A stretch of DNA of 64,000 bases from DASYGT01 sp035999365 (GTDB lineage Bacteria; Actinomycetota; Actinomycetes; Mycobacteriales; Jatrophihabitantaceae). Position 1 is the first letter of the stretch, and the number at the start of each line of letters is the position of its first letter. Positions 42,689 through 51,097 of the stretch are shown piece after piece. A model generated the notes under the pieces. It made no database searches. It had not been told where the DNA came from and was given only the letters and a program-made list of their open reading frames with translations. The position numbers were made by a program, and so were the translations under genes. The stretch covers positions 107,149 to 171,148 of the forward strand of contig DASYGT010000044.1 of assembly GCA_035999365.1 (NCBI GenBank), read 5' to 3'.

Positions 42689-43468
42689 ATGGCCAAGCGC
42701 ATCGACGCCAAGAACGTCAACATCTACTACGGGAAGTTCCTCGCTGTCAGCGACATCAACATCACGATCCCGGCGCGCAGCGTCACGGCGTTCATCGGCC
42801 CGTCGGGGTGTGGCAAGTCGACGGTGTTGCGCACGCTGAACCGCATGCACGAGGTGATCGCCGGCGCCCGCGTGGAGGGGCACGTGTTGTTGGACGGCGA
42901 CGACATCTACGGACAGTCCGTTGATCCCGTCGACGTCCGCCGCACGATCGGCATGGTGTTCCAGCGCCCCAACCCCTTCCCGACGATGTCGATCTACGAC
43001 AACGTCGCCGCGGGTCTGAAGCTGCAGAGCGGGCGTATCAAGCGAGACGACCTCGACAACGTCGTCGAGAAGTCCCTGCGCTCGGCCAATCTCTGGGACG
43101 AGGTCAAGGACCGGCTGAACAGGCCGGGTGCGGGGCTGTCCGGCGGTCAGCAACAGCGTCTGTGCATCGCACGGGCGATTGCTGTGGAGCCGCAGGTGCT
43201 GCTGATGGACGAGCCGTGCTCGGCGCTCGACCCGATCTCGACCCTGGCGATCGAGGATCTGATCCAGCAACTCAAGGACAGCTACACGATCGTGATCGTC
43301 ACGCACAACATGCAACAGGCCGCCCGGGTATCGGAACGGACGGCATTCTTCAACCTCGCAGGCATCGGCAAGCCAGGGCAGATGGTCGAGATGGACGACA
43401 CCCAGAAGATCTTCTCCAACCCGACCGACAAGCGAACCGAGGACTACATCTCCGGCCGATTCGGGTAA
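42689..43468 (+). CDS. pstB: Phosphate ABC transporter ATPase PstB
   Basis: A 259-residue ATPase. Walker A GPSGCGKST, Q-loop FQRPNPFP, signature LSGGQQQRL, Walker B VLLMDEPCSALD and the H-loop VTHNMQQAARVS are all intact. ATG at 42689 follows GCGAGGAGA. Corresponds to Rv0820 (PhoT). Confidence 0.97.
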   Translation: MAKRIDAKNVNIYYGKFLAVSDINITIPARSVTAFIGPSGCGKSTVLRTLNRMHEVIAGARVEGHVLLDGDDIYGQSVDPVDVRRTIGMVFQRPNPFPTMSIYDNVAAGLKLQSGRIKRDDLDNVVEKSLRSANLWDEVKDRLNRPGAGLSGGQQQRLCIARAIAVEPQVLLMDEPCSALDPISTLAIEDLIQQLKDSYTIVIVTHNMQQAARVSERTAFFNLAGIGKPGQMVEMDDTQKIFSNPTDKRTEDYISGRFG

Positions 43469-43501
43469 ACCGACTTCATCCTTGCCTCGAGAGGGAAACG
43501 A

Positions 43502-44155
43502 ATGCGCGACATATTTCACGACGAACTCGACGACATCGGCAAGCGCGTCCTCGAGATGACGAACCTCGCCGCGATCGCGATGCAGAAGGCGACGCAGGCA
43601 CTTCTCGGCGCGAATCTCACGCTCGCCGACGAGGTCGCCCGCGACGATCGGCGCATCGAGGCGCTGAGCAACGACCTCGAAGAACGCTCCTTCCAACTGA
43701 TCGCGCAGCAGCAGCCCGTCGCCACCGATCTGCGGGTGCTGATCTCGACCATCCACCTGGGCCTGGATCTCGAGCGGATGGGTGGTCTGGCCAACCATGT
43801 CGCGAAGATCGCTCGGTGGCGGCACCCTGAGCGGGCAGTCCCGCCCGAGGCACGTGACGTGATCTCGCAGATGGGCGACGTCGCGCTGTCGCTGGTCGAC
43901 AAGGTCGCCGACGTCGTGGACGGCCGCGACGTCGCCCTCGCCCAGGCGATCGAGGCCGAGGACGACTCGATGGATGCGCTGCGGCGCAAGCTGCTCACGC
44001 TCGTGCTCTCGGACAACTGGACGCGCGGCACGGAGGCCGCGATCGACATGGCGCTGCTCGGCCGCTATTACGAGCGTTACGCCGACCACGCGGTCTCCGT
44101 GGCACGCCAGACGATCTTCATCGTCACCGGCGAGCATCCCCACGTCCAGCACTGA
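43502..44155 (+). CDS. phoU: Phosphate-specific transport system accessory protein PhoU
   Basis: A 217-residue protein of two three-helix bundles that links Pst activity to the phosphate two-component system. The metal-binding motifs appear as AIAMQKATQALLGANLTLADEVARDDRRI in the first half and LAQAIEAEDDSMDALRRKL in the second. Last gene of the pst operon and co-directional with it, unlike the M. tuberculosis counterpart phoY2. Confidence 0.95.
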   Translation: MRDIFHDELDDIGKRVLEMTNLAAIAMQKATQALLGANLTLADEVARDDRRIEALSNDLEERSFQLIAQQQPVATDLRVLISTIHLGLDLERMGGLANHVAKIARWRHPERAVPPEARDVISQMGDVALSLVDKVADVVDGRDVALAQAIEAEDDSMDALRRKLLTLVLSDNWTRGTEAAIDMALLGRYYERYADHAVSVARQTIFIVTGEHPHVQH

Positions 44156-44200
44156 CGAGCGGTCGGCCCACCGGCGCAGTGGCTTTCGCGCGCCACATCG

Positions 44201-44252
44201 TTGACCCGTCGGTCACACGCGGACTAAACTCCTATTGATCCTGAGTCAATAG
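44201..44252 (+). promoter_or_regulatory. Sigma-70-type promoter with overlapping operator
   Basis: TTGACC at 44201 and TAAACT at 44225 are 18 bases apart, a good housekeeping promoter. A perfect dyad CTATTGA-N7-TCAATAG at 44232-44252 covers the expected transcription start, the classic position for a repressor site. The next gene starts at 44300. Confidence 0.65.
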
Positions 44253-44299
44253 CGTCCGCGCGAGCGGACATTCGGCGCGCCGAAACGGCTGGTGAAGAG

Positions 44300-46018
44300 T
44301 TGTCCGACTACGACGTCGTGGTGATCGGTTCGGGTTTCGGCGGCAGCGTGAGTGCGCTGCGCCTGACCGAGAAGGGCTACAAGGTCGGCGTGCTCGAGGC
44401 AGGGCGCCGATTTACCAATGAGACGTTGCCCAAGACGTCGTGGCGGGTGCGTGACTTCATCTGGGCGCCGCGCCTCGGGATGACCGGCATCCAGCGCATC
44501 CACGTCCTGAAGGACTGCCTGATCCTGGCCGGCGCGGGCGTGGGCGGTGGCTCCCTGAACTACGCCAACACGCTGTACGAGCCGCTGCAGCCGTTCTACG
44601 ACGACCCGCAGTGGGCGCAGATCACCGATTGGCGCGACGAGCTGGCGCCGCATTACGCCCAGGCCAAGAAGATGCTCGGAGTGGTCACGAACCCCACGGT
44701 CACGCCCAGCGATCTCGAGATGCAGCGGTTGGCCGATCAGTTCGGCAAGGGCGACACCTTCCATATGACGCCTGTCGGGGTGTTCTTCGGGCGTGACGGG
44801 GAACTGGAACCGGGCAAGACGGTCCCTGACCCCTTCTTCGGCGGCGCGGGGCCCGATCGCACCGGATGCATCCAGTGCGGCGAGTGCATGACGGGGTGCC
44901 GGCACGGCGCGAAGAACACGCTGGTCACGAACTACCTGGCGCTCGCCGAGAGCAACGGCGCCGAGGTGCACCCGCTGACGACGGTGTCCGGCGTCCGCCC
45001 GCTCGCCGACGGTGGCTATGCGATCGACACCGAGCGGACCGGCAAGTGGCTACGGCGCAAGGGCCGCACCTTCACCGCCGACGAGGTGGTTTTCTCGGCC
45101 GGGACGTACAACACGCAAAAGCTGCTCCACCAACTGCAGGCGACCACGCTGCCGAACATCTCGTCGCGGCTGGGTTACCTCACCCGCACGAACTCCGAGG
45201 CCATCCTCGGTGTCCGGACGCCGCGGCCGAAGTACGACTACACATCAGGCGTCGCCATCACGTCGTCGTGGCACCCGGACGAGAACACGCATATCGAGCC
45301 GGTGCGCTACGGCAAGGGCAGCAACTCGATGGGGTTGTTGAACACGCTCCTCACCGACGGTGGCACGCGCCGGAACAGGTGGATGCAGTTCCTGCTCGCG
45401 ATGGCACGTCATCCGCTTCAACTGCGCCTGCTCATCCCGCGCAAGTGGTCGGAGCGAGTAATCATCCTTCTGGTGATGCAGTCACTTAACAATTCGATCA
45501 CGGTTATGCGCAAGAAGGGTCGCTTCGGCGGCACCAAACTGACCTCCACCCAGGGTGCGGGCGAACCTAATCCCACCTGGATCCCGGCCGCCAACGCGGC
45601 TGCGCGGAAACTCGCTGAAAATGTGGGCGGAATGCCCGGTGGCACATGGGGCGACCTGATGAACATTCCCATGACGGCGCATTTCATCGGTGGCTGCGCG
45701 ATCGGCGAATCGCCGGAAACAGGGGTGATCGACCCCTACCAGCGTCTGTACGGCTATGCCGGCCTGCACGTGGCGGATGGCTCGACATTGACGGCCAATC
45801 TCGGCGTGAATCCGAGTCTGTCCATCACCGCACAGGCCGAGCGTGCGATGGCCCTGTGGCCCAATAAGGGCGAAGCAGACTTGCGCCCGCCCCTCGGTTC
45901 GCCCTACGAGCGGGTTCCCCTTGTATATCCGGCGCACCCCGCTGTGCCTGAGCACGCCCCGGCAGCGCTACGATTCGGCCCGGTGCAGATAGGAATGCCG
46001 GAGACCCGCACCGCCTGA
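44300..46018 (+). CDS. GMC-type FAD oxidoreductase with a ferredoxin-like cysteine motif, ChoD-like
   Basis: A 572-residue flavoenzyme resembling the mycobacterial ChoD (Rv3409c) group. The FAD fold starts VVVIGSGFGGSVSALRL; GAGVGGGSLNYAN is the second GMC element; the C-terminal MTAHFIGGCAIG and VNPSLSITAQAERA close the active site. Residues 190-200 read CIQCGECMTGC, spacing C-x2-C-x2-C-x3-C as in [4Fe-4S] ferredoxins. TTG start at 44300. Substrate is not assigned; ChoD-like proteins are often called cholesterol oxidase without proof. Confidence 0.88.
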   Translation: MSDYDVVVIGSGFGGSVSALRLTEKGYKVGVLEAGRRFTNETLPKTSWRVRDFIWAPRLGMTGIQRIHVLKDCLILAGAGVGGGSLNYANTLYEPLQPFYDDPQWAQITDWRDELAPHYAQAKKMLGVVTNPTVTPSDLEMQRLADQFGKGDTFHMTPVGVFFGRDGELEPGKTVPDPFFGGAGPDRTGCIQCGECMTGCRHGAKNTLVTNYLALAESNGAEVHPLTTVSGVRPLADGGYAIDTERTGKWLRRKGRTFTADEVVFSAGTYNTQKLLHQLQATTLPNISSRLGYLTRTNSEAILGVRTPRPKYDYTSGVAITSSWHPDENTHIEPVRYGKGSNSMGLLNTLLTDGGTRRNRWMQFLLAMARHPLQLRLLIPRKWSERVIILLVMQSLNNSITVMRKKGRFGGTKLTSTQGAGEPNPTWIPAANAAARKLAENVGGMPGGTWGDLMNIPMTAHFIGGCAIGESPETGVIDPYQRLYGYAGLHVADGSTLTANLGVNPSLSITAQAERAMALWPNKGEADLRPPLGSPYERVPLVYPAHPAVPEHAPAALRFGPVQIGMPETRTA

Positions 46019-46179
46019 AAATCTGCGTGTGACGCGCGCGTTATTCACGCATCTGCCGGGTTCCGGAATCGTTTAGTACCACGTAGGGCAGAAATCGCAC
46101 GATGCGCTGATCACAAAATGAGCGCAGGATTCGACGGCGCGACCGGTGTGCCGTCGGCAGAATCGCAGAGGGGCAATCA

Positions 46180-47754
46180 ATGCACAACAACGTGACGTCC
46201 GCGTCGGACGCGTCCGGCCCGATCGCCGGATCCCGACGCCGTCGCCTCGGTGGCCGCGTGATCGCCGCATCGGTGGTAACCACACTCACCGTTGCGGGAG
46301 TCGCCTTCGCCGGCAGCCAATCGGCCGGCGCCGCAAGCGCACCGCTGGCCCAGTCCGTCGGACGCTTCGTCGACGGGTCGTTGGGCGGCAAGCCCATCCA
46401 GACCATCGCCGACGTGCACGATGCCCGCGCGCTCGCGCCTGGCACGCAGTCGCAGCAGAACCCGCTCGACGTGACGCTGCTGAGCAAGCTCAACCTGAAC
46501 CTCACCAATGACCTCAAGCTGCCGCAGCTACTGGGCATCAACCTCGGTGCCGCCAACCAGGTCGCTGTGGCGCACAACGACGGCTTCTCCTATGGCGCGT
46601 CCGGCGCGGTGTCCAACTCGGGCGGCGTGTCGGTCGGCGGCAACGACAACGCCTTCCCCGCCGATGCCACGATCAACCTGAGCGCTTCCGGTATCGCGGG
46701 TAACGGCAACGTGCCGGTGCCGGGCGGCGGCGCGGCTGACGCCCTGGGCGGCGTCCACGTCACGATCGGTGCGGTCTCCGCACTGGCACAGACGCCTGCG
46801 GGCGTCGGCCAGCCCGGCTCGACCAACTACGGCGTTGCCGGGCTGAACATCGTCGCGGCATCGCCACTGCTCGCCAAGCTGCTCACCAGCGTGGGCGGGG
46901 TGCTGGGCAAGGTGATCACGGCGCTGAACCCGCTGCTCAAGCTGGCGCCTGCGTGCCCGGTTCTGAACGGCACGCTGCCCGACCTCAGCCTGGAGAACGG
47001 CGCGATCACGCTGTCGGCCAGCACGGGCGGCCTGACGATCGACCTGGAGAAGCTGCTCCAGAACCTCAACCTCGACCTCAACCACCTTCCGGCGAACACC
47101 GATCTCATCGATCTGCTGATCAACTACCTCAGCAGCCCGTCCGGGCTCGCCGCGGGTCTGTCGAACCTGATCAACGGATTGTTCACCGGTCCGAACGGCC
47201 TGAAGGCACAGCTCGACGCCTGCGCGCCGGCCGGGGTCAAGGGCGGCATCGACACCCTGTTCAACGCACTCGGCCAGCTGCAGAGCCCGCTCAGCAAGCT
47301 TCTCGGTGGCCTCAAGCTGCCCGGCGGCGGCAGCGCTCTCGCCCCGCTCGGCACCGTCCTGAAGAAGCTCGTCGACATCGGCATCAACGTCCAGCCGAAC
47401 GGTGCAGCAGGGACGTTCAAGAGCGCCCTTGCCGCCACGCCTGATCAGGCCACGCCGGTGGTGCCCGGACAGACGATCGTCCGTGCGATCGAGGTCGACC
47501 TGGTCGGCGATCCGCTGGCTGTCGTCGCACTGGCCAACGCGGCTGCCGGGCCCAGCTCGGGCACGATAGTGACGCCGCCGCCGACGACGGCGATCCCGTG
47601 CGCCACGGCCACCACGTGTGCCCCGCCGACCAAGGTTCCGGCCGGTCAGGGCTCGCCGAGCAACCCCACGCCGCTGATCCTGCTACTGGCCGGGCTCTTC
47701 CTGGCCAGCGGTGGTGCGGTGGCGTTCAAGCTGCGCGGCAGGTATTCCGCGTAG
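46180..47754 (+). CDS. Secreted membrane-anchored protein, possibly choice-of-anchor G family
   Basis: A 524-residue protein. A long signal peptide (basic start, then VIAASVVTTLTVAGVAFAG) ends near residue 52. The body is rich in Leu/Asn/Gly with hydrophobic repeats such as LEKLLQNLNLDLNHLPANTDLIDLLINYLS. After a Thr/Pro linker a C-terminal span (PLILLLAGLFLASGGAVAFKL) with RGRYSA anchors it. No LPxTG. The anchor-family name is tentative. It ends with a strong hairpin. Confidence 0.72.
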   Translation: MHNNVTSASDASGPIAGSRRRRLGGRVIAASVVTTLTVAGVAFAGSQSAGAASAPLAQSVGRFVDGSLGGKPIQTIADVHDARALAPGTQSQQNPLDVTLLSKLNLNLTNDLKLPQLLGINLGAANQVAVAHNDGFSYGASGAVSNSGGVSVGGNDNAFPADATINLSASGIAGNGNVPVPGGGAADALGGVHVTIGAVSALAQTPAGVGQPGSTNYGVAGLNIVAASPLLAKLLTSVGGVLGKVITALNPLLKLAPACPVLNGTLPDLSLENGAITLSASTGGLTIDLEKLLQNLNLDLNHLPANTDLIDLLINYLSSPSGLAAGLSNLINGLFTGPNGLKAQLDACAPAGVKGGIDTLFNALGQLQSPLSKLLGGLKLPGGGSALAPLGTVLKKLVDIGINVQPNGAAGTFKSALAATPDQATPVVPGQTIVRAIEVDLVGDPLAVVALANAAAGPSSGTIVTPPPTTAIPCATATTCAPPTKVPAGQGSPSNPTPLILLLAGLFLASGGAVAFKLRGRYSA

Positions 47755-47769
47755 TCGCTGAACCGGTCC

Positions 47770-47804
47770 AAGCGTCCCGTCTCCGTATCGGAGGCGGGAC
47801 GCTT
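47770..47804 (+). terminator. Intrinsic terminator
   Basis: Stem AAGCGTCCCG/CGGGACGCTT plus CTCC/GGAG with a GTATC loop, 15 bases after the preceding stop. The following GTCGTTG is only weakly T-rich, but length and position support termination. Confidence 0.75.
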
Positions 47805-47878
47805 GTCGTTGAACCATTGAAGGTCGACCGATACCGGCGGACAATCGACCTAGCTCGTTCGGGGGATCGAGGAGTGCC

Positions 47879-48415
47879 ATGGCAGCACGGGCGTTTTCGT
47901 CGTCGCACGGTTTCAACGCGAGATGGGGGCATTTCGCACCGCAGCTGCTGATCATCTCGATCGGCCTGGTCATTGCCGTCGGCTTCTACCCACCCGGCCC
48001 GGCGGCGGCACTGCTGGTCGGTCTCGGGCTCGTCTTCTTCATCCTCGGCACCTGGGTGATGTTGCGCGCACACGACCGGGCGCTGTGCGAGCACTGCGTC
48101 AGGGACATGCCGCTGAACCCGTCCGAGCAGGCGCAGCGTTACCGCCGACGGTTCTGGATGTCGCACACCGGCGCTGAGCCGCGCTTCATCCTGCCGTACA
48201 TCGCCGTGCTGATCGGCTCGAACTTCTTCTTCGCCGGGCCCGTCGGCCGCATCGGCTGGGCCCTGGTGCAGACGTCGATGATCTACCTGATCCTTTCCTA
48301 CGCGACACATCGCAGGCTGCAGCCGTGGTGCCCGTGGTGCAGCAGCGGTGGCGGTGGCGACAAGACCATCGATGCCCCGGACCCGCTGCCCAACGATGAT
48401 CGCCAGCTGGTGTGA
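47879..48415 (+). CDS. Membrane protein with two CxxC pairs
   Basis: A 178-residue protein with four hydrophobic segments (about 21-37, 42-62, 101-119, 125-142). Cysteine pairs C70-x2-C73 (LCEHC) and C151-x2-C154 (WCPWC) lie in the cytosolic loop and C-terminal tail and could form one zinc site. No recognised family. ATG at 47879 preceded by GGGGGATCGAGG. Confidence 0.75.
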   Translation: MAARAFSSSHGFNARWGHFAPQLLIISIGLVIAVGFYPPGPAAALLVGLGLVFFILGTWVMLRAHDRALCEHCVRDMPLNPSEQAQRYRRRFWMSHTGAEPRFILPYIAVLIGSNFFFAGPVGRIGWALVQTSMIYLILSYATHRRLQPWCPWCSSGGGGDKTIDAPDPLPNDDRQLV

Positions 48416-48456
48416 CTTAATCGGCGCTCCTTACCGCGAGCCACTAGGCTCGCGCG

Positions 48457-49137
48457 GTGCGAGCTCGCTGGTGGCACGGAACGATCGCGTTTCTCGTCGC
48501 GGTCGGGCTGGCGATTCAAACCGGAATCGCGGTACGCGCTCCGGGCACGCCCGAGGGAAATGACGTCGGGACGCTCGCGGGCACAGTCGCCGTCGGCCGG
48601 ATCGTCAGGATGCTGAGCTTCTTCACGATCCAGAGCAACATCCTCTGTGGTTTCGTAGCACTACAACTGGCCCAGTTCTCCGACCGTGACGGACGCATGT
48701 GGCGCGTGGCCCGGCTCGACGCCCTCGTCGGGATCACGGTGACCGGGATCGTCTACTCCACGGTTCTTGCGCGGGTTCACGAGCCGAAGGGCTGGGAGCA
48801 GGTCAGCACGAATATCGTCTTCCACTACGTGGTGCCGCTCATGATGGTCGTGGGCTGGCTCGTCTTCGGGCCGCGCCCGCGCATCGACGCGCACGCGCTG
48901 CGGTGGTCACTGGCATGGCCGCTGGTGTGGCTGGCGTACACCGTGGCACACGGCGCCTCGACGCACTGGTACCCGTACCCGTTCATGGACGCCGCAGATC
49001 AGGGGTACGCGCGGGTGCTGGTGAACGCCGTGCTCGTCACCGTGGTGCTGGTCGGCGTCGCGCTCGCATTCCGCTTCGGCGATCGTCGGCTGCCGCCCGC
49101 TCCGCCGCCCGTCGAGGAGGTTCAGGAAGCGACCTAG
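48457..49137 (+). CDS. Pr6Pr family membrane protein
   Basis: A 226-residue six-span protein of the Pr6Pr group, named for its six spans and prolines. Key segments are RMLSFFTIQSNILCGFVALQL, FHYVVPLMMVVGWLVFGPR and YTVAHGASTHWYPYPFMD. Function unknown. GTG start. Its 3' end overlaps the convergent HMG-CoA lyase gene by four bases. Confidence 0.82.
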   Translation: MRARWWHGTIAFLVAVGLAIQTGIAVRAPGTPEGNDVGTLAGTVAVGRIVRMLSFFTIQSNILCGFVALQLAQFSDRDGRMWRVARLDALVGITVTGIVYSTVLARVHEPKGWEQVSTNIVFHYVVPLMMVVGWLVFGPRPRIDAHALRWSLAWPLVWLAYTVAHGASTHWYPYPFMDAADQGYARVLVNAVLVTVVLVGVALAFRFGDRRLPPAPPPVEEVQEAT

Positions 49138-50066
49138 CCTTCGTTCGACAGCGCCCGCACGACGGCGGACGAGCTCGGCCGGCCCAGCTTTCCCGCCATC
49201 CACACACTCGTCTCGACGAGCCGGTCGAGGTCGACGCCGGTGTCGATGCCCAGGCCGTGCAGCATCCACACGAGGTCTTCGGTGGCCAGGTTGCCCGTGG
49301 CGCTCTTCGCGTACGGGCAGCCACCCAGGCCGCCCGCAGACGCGTCGACCGTGGTCACACCCGCCTGCAGCGCCGCGAAGGTGTTGGCCAGCGCCTGGCC
49401 GTACGTGTCATGGAAGTGCACCGCCAGCGATCCGACGTCGGTGCCCGCCTGTGCGAAGGACGCCAGCAACGCAGTCACGTGACCTGGTGTCGCGACACCG
49501 ATCGTGTCGCCGAGGCTGAGCTGCGTGCAGCCGAGGTCCAGTAACCGGCGCCCGACCTCGACCACCTGGTCGATCGCGACGTCGCCCTCCCACGGATCGC
49601 CGAAACACATGGACACGTACGCACGCACCGTCAGCCCTTCGGCGCGCGCCCGTTCGACGACGGGGGCGAACATGGCGATCGATTCATCGATGCTGCGATT
49701 GAGATTGCGCTGGGCGAACGTCTCGGTGGCGCTTCCGAAGATCGCTATTTCACGGATGCCCTTGTCCAGTGCGCGGTCGAGTCCGCGGACGTTGGGCACG
49801 AGCACGGGGTACCGCACGCCTGGACGCTGCATGAGGGAATCGAGGAGTTCCTCCGCGTCGGCCAGCTGCGGTACCCATTTCGGATGGACGAAACTGGTCG
49901 CCTCGATGATCGCCAGGCCGGCATCGGCAAGGCGGTCGATGAACTCGACCTTGACCTCGACGGGGACCGTGGCCGACTCGTTCTGCAGGCCATCGCGCGG
50001 GCCGACCTCGTAGATCGTTACCCGGCCGGGCAGGCCGGGCTGCGGGACGCTCTGGGGTGCGCGCAC
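49134..50066 (-). CDS. Hydroxymethylglutaryl-CoA lyase
   Basis: A 310-residue TIM-barrel enzyme cleaving HMG-CoA to acetyl-CoA and acetoacetate in leucine degradation. Metal and active-site elements are EVGPRDGLQNE, HFHDTYGQALAN (the HxH metal pair) and GLGGCPYAKSATGNLATEDLVWML with the catalytic cysteine. Immediately upstream is the ZIP transporter gene, four bases away. Confidence 0.93.
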   Translation of the reverse strand: MRAPQSVPQPGLPGRVTIYEVGPRDGLQNESATVPVEVKVEFIDRLADAGLAIIEATSFVHPKWVPQLADAEELLDSLMQRPGVRYPVLVPNVRGLDRALDKGIREIAIFGSATETFAQRNLNRSIDESIAMFAPVVERARAEGLTVRAYVSMCFGDPWEGDVAIDQVVEVGRRLLDLGCTQLSLGDTIGVATPGHVTALLASFAQAGTDVGSLAVHFHDTYGQALANTFAALQAGVTTVDASAGGLGGCPYAKSATGNLATEDLVWMLHGLGIDTGVDLDRLVETSVWMAGKLGRPSSSAVVRALSNEG

Positions 50067-50070
50067 GGGC

Positions 50071-50946
50071 TCAGGCGCCGGCCGCTGTGACGATCGCGTC
50101 GGTGATGAATCCGGCGAGCAGGCCGATCAGCAGGCCGTAGGCAAGCAGGTCGGGCCGCCGGGCCTTGGCGGCTATACCCATCAGCTGCGTGATCACGTAG
50201 ATGATCGAGCCCGCGGCCAGGGTCAGGAACACCACGCTCACGGCCTCGCTCGTGAAGCTGTGGCCCACCCACGTGCCGACAAAGGTGGGGCCGCCGCCAA
50301 TCAGCCCCATCGTGAGCAGGAACGCCCACGTGGGGCGCCGGGCGTTGCCGGCTTCGTCGACGTCGCCGGCAAGTGGCGCAACGATGCCGAACCCCTCGGT
50401 GGCGTTGTGCAGGGCAAAACCGATGACGAGCAAGGTGGCGAGCGCGACCTCGTTTCGTGCGGCCGACTGACCGATCGCCAGCCCCTCGGCGAAGTTGTGC
50501 AGGCCGATGCCGACGGCGATCAGGAAGGCCAGTCGGCGAGCCGGCGACCACGCCGCCATTCCGCTGCCGGCCCTCGTCTCGGTGGCGGACATCGCCCCGG
50601 GGCCGAACTGGCGGGCAGCGGCACGTCCCGCGACGCGAGCCATGTAGCGCTCGTACGCGACGAGGGAGAGCAGCCCGACGGACAGTCCCGCGACGAACAG
50701 GCTGCCGTATCCGAACACCGAGCCGTAGCCGCCCGTGTGGGCGCGCGCCGCGGCCAGTCCACTGTCGATCGGCTCCCAGGCATGGGAGAGCACATCCCAC
50801 ACGAGGAAGAGCAGGATCCCGATGGCGATGGCGTTGAGGAACAGCCGGAGCGAGGGCATCGGCCGCTTGATGCGGCCGATCGGCAGCCCGATCACGATCG
50901 TCACGCCCGCGATCAGACCGAGCAACAGCGTCTTCGACAGGTCCAC
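50071..50946 (-). CDS. ZIP family divalent metal transporter
   Basis: A 291-residue eight-span transporter. The metal path carries HNFAEGLAIGQS in the fourth span and HNATEGFGIVAPL in the fifth. A variable loop (QFGPGAMSATETRAGSGM) lies between spans three and four. GTG at 50946 follows GGAGGAACCG. An iron box 14 bases upstream suggests control by an IdeR/DtxR repressor, hence iron or manganese as substrate. HMG-CoA lyase follows after four bases. Confidence 0.9.
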   Translation of the reverse strand: MDLSKTLLLGLIAGVTIVIGLPIGRIKRPMPSLRLFLNAIAIGILLFLVWDVLSHAWEPIDSGLAAARAHTGGYGSVFGYGSLFVAGLSVGLLSLVAYERYMARVAGRAAARQFGPGAMSATETRAGSGMAAWSPARRLAFLIAVGIGLHNFAEGLAIGQSAARNEVALATLLVIGFALHNATEGFGIVAPLAGDVDEAGNARRPTWAFLLTMGLIGGGPTFVGTWVGHSFTSEAVSVVFLTLAAGSIIYVITQLMGIAAKARRPDLLAYGLLIGLLAGFITDAIVTAAGA

Positions 50947-50959
50947 CGGTTCCTCCAAC

Positions 50960-50978
50960 TTAGGTAAGCCTAACCATT
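50960..50978 (-). promoter_or_regulatory. IdeR/DtxR-type iron box
   Basis: TTAGGTAAGCCTAACCATT matches the 19-base consensus (T-W-AGGT-W-AG-S-CT-W-ACCT-W-A) at 17 of 19 positions. It sits 14 bases upstream of the ZIP start, overlapping its promoter region, and 120 bases from the divergent ABC gene. Confidence 0.85.
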
Positions 50979-51097
50979 CCTCATATTCGCGTCCGATGGC
51001 AAGTTCGGTTCCATGACCTCGCCTCAGGTCGATCTCGGGGGTGATGTCAGGGCACTCACCGAGGCGCGGGCGGCCGCCGGGGATGGACGATGTGGCC

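Noticed and set aside
42470..44152. 560-residue frame antisense to pstB and phoU
   Set aside because: Spans two conserved genes on the opposite strand; high Arg/His/Asp content typical of a shadow.
46019..46179. TGCGTG/CACGCA dyad after the GMC oxidoreductase as terminator
   Set aside because: Arms of six bases with a long loop and no T-run; too weak to call.
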